Shown: piece by piece, positions 1-8,287 of the stretch
Position numbering within the stretch: position 1 is the first letter of the stretch
Layout of the letters: each line of letters begins with the position of its first letter
Source of the DNA: Porticoccus sp002341315
Lineage (GTDB): Bacteria; Pseudomonadota; Gammaproteobacteria; Pseudomonadales; Porticoccaceae
Strand: one strand, 5' to 3'
Assembly (NCBI RefSeq): GCF_047634355.1
Contig: NZ_JBLIAL010000010.1
DNA: 64,000 nt
Made by a program: the position numbers and the translations under genes
The notes under the pieces: model-generated
The model's input: only the letters and a program-made list of their open reading frames with translations
Told to the model about the DNA's origin: nothing
The model's database searches: none

Positions 1-1098
1 CTGAGCGCCACGGCTACCAATGCCCAGGCAGGTATCGCCTTTGCCGATGTGGTGGGCACGGCCGGTTCACTCGCTTCGCCGACTGAAAATACGGTTACCG
101 GGATTGCCGGTACAGCCGATGCCAACGGTCAACAGTTTATTCTGACCATTGATGGTGTAGAGGCTGTCAATGTGACCCTGGCAGACACCGAGACTGTCGC
201 CACTGGTGCAATTGCAACAGAGATCGATTCAGATTTTGCAGCCTTTATCGCAGCCAGTTCAGGTGCATACAGCATCACCTCCGGCACCTTGGCCGGTGGT
301 GACCTGGTTCTTTCCAAAGCGGATGGTACTGCCATTACCTTTGATACCAGCACCAGCACATTAGGGGGTGTGGCTGCCAGTGTGACTGAGTCCGAGACTA
401 CCGGTGGCACCCCGGCGGTGACAGCGGTTGCTCCCGATTATACATTGTCGGTTGATGGTACTGCCCTGGATCTTTCTGCAGTGGGCGCAGACGGGACAAT
501 TACAGCCACTGAAATTGCGGGATTGATTAACTCTCTCGCTGGCTATACAGCGTCTGCTCCTACGGCCACCACCCTGGATATCACCAAGGATGATGGCAGC
601 AATATTGTTCTGGCTGAAGGTGGCACAGAAGGTGCGGCTGAAGGTCTGGCCGCCACTGGCGATACCTATCGCGGTCTTGTCAGCAGCATTACTTCAGCTG
701 ACGGGGATCTGGTTATCGGCGGGGCTACACCTGCTAATGCCGGGTTGACTGCGGGCACCACTACTGCAGACACGCTGGTGGGAACGACTCTGGCGAATAC
801 GGATATCTCCAGTGTCGCTGGTGCAAATGCTGCCATCCAGTCGGTGGATAGTGCTCTGACAGCGATTAACAGCTCGCGAGCCTCTCTGGGTGCGATCCAG
901 AACCGCTTTGAATCGGTCATTGCCAGTATACAAACGACCTCCGAAAACCTGAGTGCTTCCAGGTCGCGGATTCAGGATGCCGATTTTGCCTCAGAAACTG
1001 CAGCGTTGACCCGTGCTCAAATTCTGCAGCAGGCGGGTACGGCAATGCTGGCTCAGGCTAACGCACTGCCACAGAATGTTTTGGCCCTGTTGCAGTAA
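1..1098 (+). CDS. fliC: Flagellin, C-terminal part (5' end outside window)
   Basis: Filament subunit exported by the flagellar type III apparatus. The frame is open from the first base of the window, so the N-terminal D0/D1 helices are missing. What is visible is a long Ala/Gly/Thr/Ser-rich variable region with two repeats resembling the Flagellin_IN motif (around 110-400 and 420-640; each starts with an LxxDG-type strand), then the conserved C-terminal D1/D0 helices ending in ANALPQNVLALLQ, a standard flagellin end. It is followed by flaG and the cap gene fliD, the usual polar-flagellum order. The promoter lies outside the window. Identity is certain; total length is unknown. Confidence 0.96.
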   Translation: MSATATNAQAGIAFADVVGTAGSLASPTENTVTGIAGTADANGQQFILTIDGVEAVNVTLADTETVATGAIATEIDSDFAAFIAASSGAYSITSGTLAGGDLVLSKADGTAITFDTSTSTLGGVAASVTESETTGGTPAVTAVAPDYTLSVDGTALDLSAVGADGTITATEIAGLINSLAGYTASAPTATTLDITKDDGSNIVLAEGGTEGAAEGLAATGDTYRGLVSSITSADGDLVIGGATPANAGLTAGTTTADTLVGTTLANTDISSVAGANAAIQSVDSALTAINSSRASLGAIQNRFESVIASIQTTSENLSASRSRIQDADFASETAALTRAQILQQAGTAMLAQANALPQNVLALLQ

Positions 1099-1123
1099 TG
1101 ATCTTTTCAATCTGAAAAGATCA
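1099..1123 (+). terminator. Perfect hairpin overlapping the fliC stop region
   Basis: TGATCTTTTCA and its exact reverse complement are separated by three bases. The stem is AT-rich and followed by A rather than T, so alone it is a poor intrinsic terminator. It may protect the fliC mRNA 3' end or work with the GC-rich hairpin just downstream. Confidence 0.5.
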
Positions 1124-1132
1124 AACAGGTAG

Positions 1133-1158
1133 AGGGGTGGCTATGCCACCCCTTTCTG
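1133..1158 (+). terminator. Rho-independent terminator of fliC
   Basis: A 9-bp GC-rich stem (AGGGGTGGC / GCCACCCCT) with a TAT loop is followed by TTTCTG. This is the likely end of the fliC transcript before flaG. Confidence 0.7.
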
Positions 1159-1194
1159 CCCGGCCATAGCACCTTATATTGATGGAGTGCCGCC

Positions 1195-1587
1195 ATGCCA
1201 GAATCTATAACTATTCCCGGACCTGCCCTGAAAGCTATTGCCAACAGCCAACCTGTCAAAGCGATGGAATTGACTGTAGACCGGCAAGAATTGCCCGTCG
1301 GCGGCAATGTTTCTCCGGAGAAAAGCGATGAACAAAACAGAGAGTCGTCCACTGTAGAGCTTGTGGCAGCGGTAAGTCATATATCTGATTATGTGCAACA
1401 GATTTCCCGTGATCTGCAATTCAAGGTAGATGAGACAACCGGTAGTACGGTTGTCACCGTAATCGATAGTGAATCCAAGGAAATTATCCGCCAGATCCCC
1501 CGGGAAGAAGCCGTTGCACTTGCCCATTATCTGGCGGAAATCGGTGCCGGAAACAGTAAGGGATTGTTTGTCAGGGGCGAGGGTTAA
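1195..1587 (+). CDS. flaG: FlaG family flagellar protein
   Basis: A 130-aa protein of the FlaG family, which affects filament length in Pseudomonas and Vibrio polar flagella; its molecular role is poorly defined. The C-terminal half carries the family signature: LQFKVDETTGSTVVTVID followed by a KEIIRQIPREEA block (residues about 75-115). The N-terminal 60 residues are low-complexity and polar. ATG 1195 has GGAG about 8 bases upstream. It sits between fliC and fliD as in Pseudomonas and is separated from fliC by hairpins, so it may have its own weak promoter. Confidence 0.9.
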   Translation: MPESITIPGPALKAIANSQPVKAMELTVDRQELPVGGNVSPEKSDEQNRESSTVELVAAVSHISDYVQQISRDLQFKVDETTGSTVVTVIDSESKEIIRQIPREEAVALAHYLAEIGAGNSKGLFVRGEG

Positions 1588-1610
1588 TTTTTTCTTTTAT
1601 TGAGTCTGGT

Positions 1611-1626
1611 TGGCACCCTGTTTGCT
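1611..1626 (+). promoter_or_regulatory. Sigma-54 promoter for fliD
   Basis: TGGCACCCTGTTTGCT matches the -24/-12 consensus TGGCAC-N5-TTGCW at every defined position, with GG and GC at the correct spacing. Transcription would start near 1637, leaving a leader of about 65 bases before fliD. Likely activated by FleQ/FlrA or FlrC. Confidence 0.88.
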
Positions 1627-1703
1627 TGTTTATCTGCGGGTTTAACTTTTAAAGGCGTGCGTATGAACCGGACATTCAGTTTAACCGTGGTAGGAAGTGT
1701 CAG

Positions 1704-3746
1704 ATGTTAACGGCGACGGGAATAGGGTCGGGACTGGACATTGAGTCGCTGGTTACCCAGTTGATTTCAGCCCAACGCTCACCGGTAGAAACCAGACTGG
1801 TGGCCCGTGAGTCCGCTCTAACCGCAGAACTGTCGGGTTTTGGCAGCCTCAAAAGTGCTCTCTCTACATTCCAGGACAGTATTTCCAGCCTGAATAAACT
1901 CTCCAGCTTTGGCCAGCGCACAACGACCTCCAGTAATACGGATGCGGTTGTGGCGTCTGCGAACAGTACTGCAGCTTCGGGCAGTTATAGCCTGTCTGTC
2001 AGTCAGCTGGCATCGTCACACTCACTGGCCAGTACCGGTTATGCCAGTACTTCAGACCTGGTCGGCACGGGAACACTGACCATTCGTTTTGGCAGCACCG
2101 ACTATACCTCTCCGGACCCCGGTCCCGAGAGTTACGATGGCTTTACGGTCAACCCTGAAAAGGGCACGGCGACGATAACCATCGATTCCGAGAACAACAC
2201 TTTGACTGGTGTCCGGGATGCAATTAACGGCGCAAAAATCGGCGTTACGGCAGTGATCGTCAACGATGAGTCTGGCTATCGTTTGTTGATTGGATCCGAT
2301 GATGGCGGCGAGAAAAACAGTCTCGAAATAAGCGTTACTGATACTGGTGATAATAACGACCTGGATAGTGCTGGCCTGTCTGCATTGTCCTTTAATGGCA
2401 GTGCAACCAATCTTGCCCAGACAGTCGCTGCCCACGACGCCCTGTTCACGGTCAATGGGTTGTCCATACGCAGTAGTGAGAATAGAGCCAGCGGCGTTAT
2501 TGAGGGGCTGGATATTACCCTCAAGGATGTCACTGGAACTTCCCCGGTGACCGTTACCGTTGCGCAAGACCGCGAGGCGGTCAAGTCCGCCATCCAGAGT
2601 TTTGTCAGCGGTTATAACAACTATATTTCTACCGTTAACAGTCTCACCGCCTATGATCCTGAGACCGGTGTTGCCGGGCCACTGCAGGGAGATTTTTCAG
2701 CCCGTTCGATTGCCAGTCAGGTGCGTCGGGCCATCACTGATTCCGCCGAGGGTTTTGGTGGTTCCTTCAGCAGCCTGAGTGAGCTGGGTATCACCACCGA
2801 TGGCGATGGCAAGCTGGCCATTAATAGCAGTCGTTTTGATGCTGCGCTGGAAAATGCTTTTGATGATATCGTCGGAGTTTTTGCCGCAGTAGGCCGGCCA
2901 TCGGACGGGACCATAAAATATATTACATCGACGGCGGCGACAGCAGTCGCCAGCCATGATATCGATATTACCCAGATGGCGACCCGTGGTCAGCTAACCG
3001 CTTCGCCAAGTTTTTTTCCGCTCAACATTGATAGTGAAAATAATAGCCTGGTGCTGAGTGTTAATGGTGTGACATCCAGCGAGATTTTGTTAACCCAGGG
3101 CAATTACGCATCGGGCGCTGAACTTGCCGACGAGTTACAGGCAAGGATTAACGGTGACACTGCGCTGGTCAATGCCGGCGCCCTGGTGTCCGTGCAATTC
3201 GTCAATGACCATTTTGAAATCACATCTAATAATTATGGGTCTTTCTCGACAATAGAAGTTCTCTCTGTCGATACCAATACTACTGCGCAACTGGGATTTT
3301 CAACCGGAGCAGGTGTTGCCGGTATTGATGTGGCGGGCACCATCGGCGGTGTGGCGGCCTCCGGCAGTGGGCAAACACTAAAAGGGGCTGTGGGCAGCAA
3401 AGCTGAAGGGCTGCAACTCCTGATTGCAGACGGTTCTACGGGACCACGCGGCGCAGTTGATTTTTCACGTGGCATTGCATACCAGCTGAATACCCTGATT
3501 ACGTCTTTTCTGGCGACCGATGGCCTACTGGATTCGCGCACAGAGGGGATTCAGTCGCGCATAGAGGGTATTGGTGATCAAAAGGAAGTGCTTGATCGCA
3601 AGATGGAAGCTCTGGAAATTCGTTATAGAAACCAATTCAATGCACTGGATTCTCTGCTTGCCCAACTGCAGACGACCAGTGATTTTCTGACGCAGCAGTT
3701 GGCCTCCTTGCCGGGCTCCGGTCAGCTGCTCAACAAAAACAACTAG
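1704..3746 (+). CDS. fliD: Flagellar filament cap protein FliD (hook-associated protein 2)
   Basis: FliD forms the cap at the filament tip and promotes flagellin assembly. The N-terminus (GIGSGLDIESLVTQLISAQ) is the FliD_N signature, and the C-terminus (residues about 590-680) is the heptad-rich FliD_C region. At 680 aa it is clearly longer than the common 450-500 aa. The extra length includes a Flagellin_IN-like module around residues 415-545, similar in style to the repeats in the neighbouring flagellin. ATG 1704 has AGGAAG upstream and a perfect sigma-54 promoter about 90 bases away. It probably forms an operon with fliS and the fliT-like gene. Confidence 0.95.
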   Translation: MLTATGIGSGLDIESLVTQLISAQRSPVETRLVARESALTAELSGFGSLKSALSTFQDSISSLNKLSSFGQRTTTSSNTDAVVASANSTAASGSYSLSVSQLASSHSLASTGYASTSDLVGTGTLTIRFGSTDYTSPDPGPESYDGFTVNPEKGTATITIDSENNTLTGVRDAINGAKIGVTAVIVNDESGYRLLIGSDDGGEKNSLEISVTDTGDNNDLDSAGLSALSFNGSATNLAQTVAAHDALFTVNGLSIRSSENRASGVIEGLDITLKDVTGTSPVTVTVAQDREAVKSAIQSFVSGYNNYISTVNSLTAYDPETGVAGPLQGDFSARSIASQVRRAITDSAEGFGGSFSSLSELGITTDGDGKLAINSSRFDAALENAFDDIVGVFAAVGRPSDGTIKYITSTAATAVASHDIDITQMATRGQLTASPSFFPLNIDSENNSLVLSVNGVTSSEILLTQGNYASGAELADELQARINGDTALVNAGALVSVQFVNDHFEITSNNYGSFSTIEVLSVDTNTTAQLGFSTGAGVAGIDVAGTIGGVAASGSGQTLKGAVGSKAEGLQLLIADGSTGPRGAVDFSRGIAYQLNTLITSFLATDGLLDSRTEGIQSRIEGIGDQKEVLDRKMEALEIRYRNQFNALDSLLAQLQTTSDFLTQQLASLPGSGQLLNKNN

Positions 3747-3766
3747 TATCAGTCAAGAGGTAGTCA

Positions 3767-4168
3767 ATGAACTATGCATCAGCGTTAAACCAGTATAAAA
3801 GTGTCGGGTTGCAGACCGGAATCGTGGATGCAACGCCTCACCACTTAATCGCCAAGTTACTGGAAGGTGCACTGGACAGGTTGGCTTCGGCAAAGGGTGC
3901 AATCAACCGAAATGAGATTGCCCGCAAGGGTGAATTGCTCAGCAGTGTTATTGCCATTGTGGATGGGATGCGTGCCAGCCTGGATTATCAGCGGGGAGGT
4001 GAGATCGCCGCAAATCTAGGTTCGCTTTACGATTATATTGAAAGGCGACTTGTGGAAGCAGGTGTTTCGTCGGATACAGCGGTATTGGATGAAGTCAGTG
4101 CGCTGTTAAAAGAAGTCAAGGCCGGCTGGGAATCTGTTCCTGCTGAGGCGAGGAGCATGCAATCATGA
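3767..4168 (+). CDS. fliS: Flagellin export chaperone FliS
   Basis: A cytoplasmic four-helix chaperone that binds the C-terminus of flagellin and prevents premature polymerisation. The 133-aa length and the pattern YxSVGLQTGIVDATPHHLIAKLLEGALDRL at the N-terminus, then YQRGGEIAANLGSLYDYIERRL, are typical of the family. It starts 20 bases after fliD, with AGAGG before ATG 3767, and its stop overlaps the next start as ATGA, so translation is probably coupled. Confidence 0.94.
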   Translation: MNYASALNQYKSVGLQTGIVDATPHHLIAKLLEGALDRLASAKGAINRNEIARKGELLSSVIAIVDGMRASLDYQRGGEIAANLGSLYDYIERRLVEAGVSSDTAVLDEVSALLKEVKAGWESVPAEARSMQS

Positions 4169-4518
4169 CTGCAGCAGTCGTCCACGAATCTCTTTCCCAG
4201 GCTCATCAGTGTCGCCTCCTGGCTGAGGTGTTGACTATTACCAAGCAGATGCTGAGCTGCGCGGAGAACAACGAGTGGTCAGAGGTGACGAAACTGGAAC
4301 AGCGGCGGCGGGATGGACTCGCCGTCTGTTTCTCACAAACTTCCGGACTGCCGGACTCGGTTCTGGTCGCCGAAGCGGTCGCGGCTCTTTTGCACCTGAA
4401 TGAAGAGTTGATGTCCCGGTTAAAAGTGGCAAGGGAGCAGGTTATGGTCCAGGGATTGGAATACACGCGGAACCGTAAAGCCATGGGCAGTTACCATGAG
4501 GTGGGCAATAATCGTTAA
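4165..4518 (+). CDS. fliT: FliT-like flagellar protein (putative FliD chaperone)
   Basis: A 117-aa, all-helical, charged protein without signal peptide. Its position directly behind fliS, its size and its helical character match the FliT / FliS' proteins of polar flagellar operons, which act as chaperones of FliD. Sequence conservation in this family is weak, so the call rests mainly on context. The start overlaps the fliS stop by four bases (ATGA). Confidence 0.68.
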   Translation: MTAAVVHESLSQAHQCRLLAEVLTITKQMLSCAENNEWSEVTKLEQRRRDGLAVCFSQTSGLPDSVLVAEAVAALLHLNEELMSRLKVAREQVMVQGLEYTRNRKAMGSYHEVGNNR

Positions 4519-4549
4519 TTACACAAAAAGCCTCTCGATCTGTTAGTTC

Positions 4550-4569
4550 CGTGCCGGAGCACGTCTTTT
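4550..4569 (+). terminator. Possible terminator after the fliDST operon
   Basis: A short CGTGC-CGGA-GCACG hairpin is followed by TCTTTT. The stem is only 5 bp, so the call is tentative; it lies 30 bases behind the fliT-like stop codon. Confidence 0.4.
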
Positions 4570-4711
4570 CCCATACGTTTCGTATTGTCGTCTGAGCTGC
4601 TTTTTCCCTCAGTGCCTTAAGATTGATCTATACTCAAAAGGGTTTAAACTCGTGTTTCCCGTTTGGTTCCATGCATTTCAGAGCCGAAATATATAAGAGG
4701 ATGCCTTTATT

Positions 4712-5281
4712 TTGGACGTGGACAAATCCGAGGAGTCAGCAAGCGCCCTTTCCTTTACCGACAATATCTCCATTGCCTGGTCAAAAATCGATTATCAGCC
4801 CGATGAAGCACACCTTGCGTTGGTCAATGAATCCAACGAATCCTTTCTGCGGGCCGTATCTGCCATCAGCGAATTTTCCAAAGAGACATCAGACAGCAGC
4901 AACCCTGCGCTTTCCCAAGAGCTGGCCCGCCTGGATCTGAAGCTAAACCTGCTGTTGGATCTGGTTGGTCAGTTGATATACAGCCAGCTGGATATCCCCG
5001 ATATTTCCCGGGTGACTGTCTCTTCTGCGCAGGTCGATTGGCAGGATGGGAGTGTTCCCGAGCCCGGTTCAATCGTATTTGTACAGGTTTATATTCAGCG
5101 CGGTACACCAAAGCCCCTGTGTTTTTATGGCGAAGTGGTCAGCAGCCCAGATGATTATCGTAGAGGGTGGGCAAGAGTGCGTTACCTGGGGCTCAGTGAG
5201 TCGGTCCAGGTGTGGCTGGATAAATTGATTTTCCGACACCACAGGCGCGAGGTTGCCTACAGAAAATCCTCTAGTCCCTAG
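4712..5281 (+). CDS. PilZ-like protein upstream of fleQ
   Basis: A cytoplasmic protein of 189 aa. The N-terminal half is helical (to about residue 95); the C-terminal half is a beta-rich segment resembling a PilZ barrel (GSIVFVQVYIQRG, CFYGEVVSS, GWARVRYLGLSESVQVWLDKLIFRHHRREV). The canonical RxxxR c-di-GMP motif at the start of PilZ domains is not evident; a basic patch (RHHRRE) lies at the C-terminus instead. The frame has no ATG. The TTG at 4712 follows AGAGG by about 11 bases and a GTG lies two codons further, so the start is uncertain. It lies just before the c-di-GMP-responsive regulator fleQ. Whether it binds c-di-GMP is an open inference. Confidence 0.65.
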   Translation: MDVDKSEESASALSFTDNISIAWSKIDYQPDEAHLALVNESNESFLRAVSAISEFSKETSDSSNPALSQELARLDLKLNLLLDLVGQLIYSQLDIPDISRVTVSSAQVDWQDGSVPEPGSIVFVQVYIQRGTPKPLCFYGEVVSSPDDYRRGWARVRYLGLSESVQVWLDKLIFRHHRREVAYRKSSSP

Positions 5282-5324
5282 ATTGATTTGCAGCAGTTCA
5301 TTCGTAAAAACCCTCGTCAAAATA

Positions 5325-5352
5325 TTGACAATGCACGACCCTCCTTTAGAAT
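5325..5352 (+). promoter_or_regulatory. Sigma-70-type promoter for fleQ/flrA
   Basis: A perfect -35 (TTGACA, 5325-5330) is separated by 16 bases from a -10 TAGAAT (5347-5352). It lies about 140 bases before the fleQ start, as expected for the class I gene of the hierarchy, which must not depend on sigma-54. Confidence 0.7.
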
Positions 5353-5494
5353 CGCTTGCGCTTTCCAATAAGACTATTGAATTACTACTTTGGAGTGATG
5401 GCTCGATGATAGACCCCCATTCAGTTGGTGCGTTCGATGTAAGCCAGTTCTCGAATCGGACTTTAAATCCTGCAATAACAAAAGTTCACTACTG

Positions 5495-6946
5495 ATGCCA
5501 GCCCTTAAAAAACAAGTGCTGGTATTTGACCAAGACCTTGCAGAAGGGAATAAAACAGCGGCACTGGTTCGATTTCTGGAGTATCCGGTTAAGGTCTTTG
5601 ATGACAGGCAGCGTCTCAACAACTTTCTGACCGAATCCTCGGGCGATGACCTTTTAGCACTGCTGATTCGGGATAAAACCGGATTTCCCGTTCTGAAGAG
5701 TGTGGCTGATAGCCTGAACCAGAAAAACCTTTCCTGCCCCTGTTATCTTGTAAAATGGGAAGCGGAGTCGCTGTCGGTGCCAACCTCCATTTCCCGGCAC
5801 ATTGCGGGGACGATTCCTTTTCCTGCCAGTTACCAGTTGTTGCTTGGTGTCCTTCAGGAAGCTGAATTATTTTCAGCCTCTTCAAAAAATAGCAGGGTTG
5901 AGCAATTTGGCCAGCTGTATCGTAATCTGGTGGGAAGCAGTGAAGGGATCAATCAGATACGGGACATGATCAAGCAGGTGGCTGATAGCGAAGCGTCTGT
6001 GCTGGTCCTCGGTGAATCCGGTACTGGCAAGGAAGTGGTGGCCCGCAATATCCACTATTACTCGAATCGCCGGGAACAACCCTTTGTGCCGGTAAACTGC
6101 GGTGCGATTCCGGCTGATTTACTGGAGTCGGAATTGTTTGGTCATGAAAAAGGCTCTTTTACTGGTGCGATCAGTTCCCGTCAGGGACGTTTCGAAATAG
6201 CGGATGGTGGCACGCTGTTTCTGGATGAAATCGGCGATATGCCGATGAATATGCAGGTCAAACTGTTGCGGGTGCTTCAGGAACGAACGTTTGAACGTGT
6301 TGGCAGTAACAAGTCCCTCACTGCAGATGTCAGAATTATTGCTGCCACACATCAGAATCTTGATCACCTGGTGGCAGAGGGGCGATTCCGTATGGATCTG
6401 TACTATCGGCTCAATGTGTTTCCTATCGATATGCCGCCATTGCGGGACAGGAGTGAAGATATCCCGTTATTGATCCGTGAATTGATCAATCGTTTCGATC
6501 GGGAAAAACGGGGTTCAGTCCAGTTGAGTGACTGTGCCATTGCGGCCCTTGGTAATTACAGCTGGCCGGGCAATGTCCGCGAGCTCTCCAATCTTATCGA
6601 ACGACTGATCATTCTGTATCCAAAGAAACTGGTCAAATGGTCAGATTTGCCGGACAAATTTCGCCCGAACCAGGACTGGATTGCAGAGCAGCAGGAAATC
6701 AGTGCCAGTCCACAGACGACTTCAATCAATGTGTCTGTCCCGGACATTGTCTATTTGCCCCCTCAGGGTATTGATTTGAAAGACTATCTGTTCGAACTGG
6801 AACGTATGTTGCTGAATCAGGCACTGGAGCAGTCCGGCTGGGTGGTGGCGCGCAGTGCAAAATTGCTGAAACTGCAGAGAACAACCCTGGTGGAAAAAAT
6901 GCGCAAGTTTGGGCTCAGTCGCCAGGAAGATCCGACAAACTTTTGA
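5495..6946 (+). CDS. fleQ: Flagellar master regulator FleQ/FlrA (sigma-54 activator)
   Basis: Enhancer-binding ATPase that switches on class II flagellar genes with sigma-54; in Pseudomonas FleQ also binds c-di-GMP. The 483-aa protein has a degenerate receiver-like N-terminal domain (residues 1-125), an AAA+ domain with Walker A GESGTGKE (about 173-180), the sigma-54 contact loop GSFTGA in place of GAFTGA (as in FleQ), Walker B GTLFLDEIGD, and a Fis-type HTH at the C-terminus (about 435-475). ATG 5495 directly follows a tga. It has its own sigma-70-like promoter and is followed by a sigma-54 promoter driving flrBC. Confidence 0.94.
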   Translation: MPALKKQVLVFDQDLAEGNKTAALVRFLEYPVKVFDDRQRLNNFLTESSGDDLLALLIRDKTGFPVLKSVADSLNQKNLSCPCYLVKWEAESLSVPTSISRHIAGTIPFPASYQLLLGVLQEAELFSASSKNSRVEQFGQLYRNLVGSSEGINQIRDMIKQVADSEASVLVLGESGTGKEVVARNIHYYSNRREQPFVPVNCGAIPADLLESELFGHEKGSFTGAISSRQGRFEIADGGTLFLDEIGDMPMNMQVKLLRVLQERTFERVGSNKSLTADVRIIAATHQNLDHLVAEGRFRMDLYYRLNVFPIDMPPLRDRSEDIPLLIRELINRFDREKRGSVQLSDCAIAALGNYSWPGNVRELSNLIERLIILYPKKLVKWSDLPDKFRPNQDWIAEQQEISASPQTTSINVSVPDIVYLPPQGIDLKDYLFELERMLLNQALEQSGWVVARSAKLLKLQRTTLVEKMRKFGLSRQEDPTNF

Positions 6947-6998
6947 CTCTTTTCCTTGAGTGAATTCTAACCTACTAATAAACAATATATTTTTCTTT

Positions 6999-7014
6999 AG
7001 GCATGATTATTGCT
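6999..7014 (+). promoter_or_regulatory. Sigma-54 promoter for flrB-flrC
   Basis: AGGCATGATTATTGCT has GG and GC at exact -24/-12 spacing and matches TGGCAC-N5-TTGCW except at two flanking positions. Initiation near 7025 fits the flrB start at 7073 and rules out the earlier TTG at 7010. FleQ/FlrA is the expected activator. Confidence 0.82.
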
Positions 7015-7072
7015 GATCTACTTGAGTGGACACAGGTCCCTCCATTTTAGGCAAGTAGCGCAGGTAACGATC

Positions 7073-8287
7073 ATGAACCAGACAGAAGCCCTGTCAGCCA
7101 GTCAGCTTGAACAGGCTTTCAAGGTGTTTAATCAGCTGTCCCATCAGTTGGATACCTCTTACCGCGATCTTGAAGGCAAGGTGACCGGTTTGACCGAAGA
7201 GCTTGCCAGAGCGCGTTCAGCCAGGCTGAGCGAATTGGCTGAAAAAGAACGCCTTGCCCATCGTCTCTCTTCCCTGTTGTCCGTTTTGCCGGGCGGTGTC
7301 CTCATTCTGGACAGTGGGTACATTATTCGCGATGCCAACCCCGAAGCCCTTGAACTGTTGGGTGAGCCCCTGATTGGCAAATACTGGGAAGCTGTGCTGG
7401 CCAGAGCTGCCCCCTCCCAACAGCTGAGCGGTCGTGAGCTGGAGTTGCACAGCGGTAAAAAAATCTCAGTGGTCAGCCGGCTTCTCGATGGCTCCAGCGA
7501 CCATGTGGTGCTCATCACGGATGTGTCTGAAATCCACCAGTTACAGGAGCAACTGGGCAGGAAGAAGCGTCTCACCGCACTGGGGGAAATGGCTGCCCGC
7601 CTCGCCCATCAGATTCGGACCCCCCTCAGTGCCACCACACTTTACCTGGCGCAGCTGGCCAGAGCTGACCTGAAAGCAGAGCAGCGGCAGAGGATAGTGG
7701 ACAAGGTTAACGAGCGTCTTGGCCATATGGGTAATCTGCTCCACAGCATGCTCAGTTTTGTGCGCGGCGAAACGCCTGTGACCGAAACCATTTTGCTCAA
7801 TCAGGTGTTGCAGCAATTTGAAGAGACGGTTCGCCCCACCCTTGAACAACACCATGCTGTGATGTCGATACCCTATGTCGATAACAGTCTGGAATTGGTT
7901 GGTGATCTGGACGAACTGGTCGGGGTGCTGGGAAATCTGGCGATGAATGCCATTGAAGCTGCGAAAGGCCCTGTGGTTATTGATTTGTGGGTGGGGGCCC
8001 TCAATCCCGATTGGCTGCAGATCCGTTTTCGCGATGACGGCCCGGGTATTCCGGAAGAATTGCTGGAACGCATCTTTGATCCCTTTTTTACTACCAGAGC
8101 ACAGGGTACCGGGTTGGGGCTGGCCGTAGTGGCAATGGCCGTCAGTAAGCATGGTGGTGAAATTTCTGCCACTAACCGCTCCACGGGTGGGCTCGAATTT
8201 GTCATCAATCTACCCATTAGCAAACCGGCTTCGGGTACAGAAGTTGTTGTTGATGGGCATAACCAGGGAGACGCCGTCTATGAGTAA
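7073..8287 (+). CDS. flrB: Flagellar sensor histidine kinase FlrB/FleS
   Basis: Cytoplasmic kinase that phosphorylates FlrC/FleR to activate class III genes. No membrane segments. The N-terminal 70 residues are predicted coiled coil, followed by a PAS domain (about 65-150), a HisKA box with His179 (RLAHQIRTPLS) and an HATPase domain with N box (NLAMNAIEAA), G1 (DDGPGIP) and G2 (GTGLGLAV). The frame opens at 7010, but that codon lies inside the sigma-54 -12 element. ATG 7073 (MNQTEALS) is therefore the start, giving 404 aa. It overlaps flrC by 8 bases. Confidence 0.93.
   Translation: MNQTEALSASQLEQAFKVFNQLSHQLDTSYRDLEGKVTGLTEELARARSARLSELAEKERLAHRLSSLLSVLPGGVLILDSGYIIRDANPEALELLGEPLIGKYWEAVLARAAPSQQLSGRELELHSGKKISVVSRLLDGSSDHVVLITDVSEIHQLQEQLGRKKRLTALGEMAARLAHQIRTPLSATTLYLAQLARADLKAEQRQRIVDKVNERLGHMGNLLHSMLSFVRGETPVTETILLNQVLQQFEETVRPTLEQHHAVMSIPYVDNSLELVGDLDELVGVLGNLAMNAIEAAKGPVVIDLWVGALNPDWLQIRFRDDGPGIPEELLERIFDPFFTTRAQGTGLGLAVVAMAVSKHGGEISATNRSTGGLEFVINLPISKPASGTEVVVDGHNQGDAVYE

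Noticed and set aside
4623..4940. 105-codon frame overlapping the PilZ-like gene
   Set aside because: Overlaps the better-supported frame at 4712 and has no ribosome site or similarity.
5253..5495. Small frame before fleQ
   Set aside because: It spans the putative fleQ promoter and lacks a ribosome site.
7010..7072. Longer start for flrB at TTG 7010
   Set aside because: The codon lies inside the sigma-54 -12 element, upstream of the expected transcription start.
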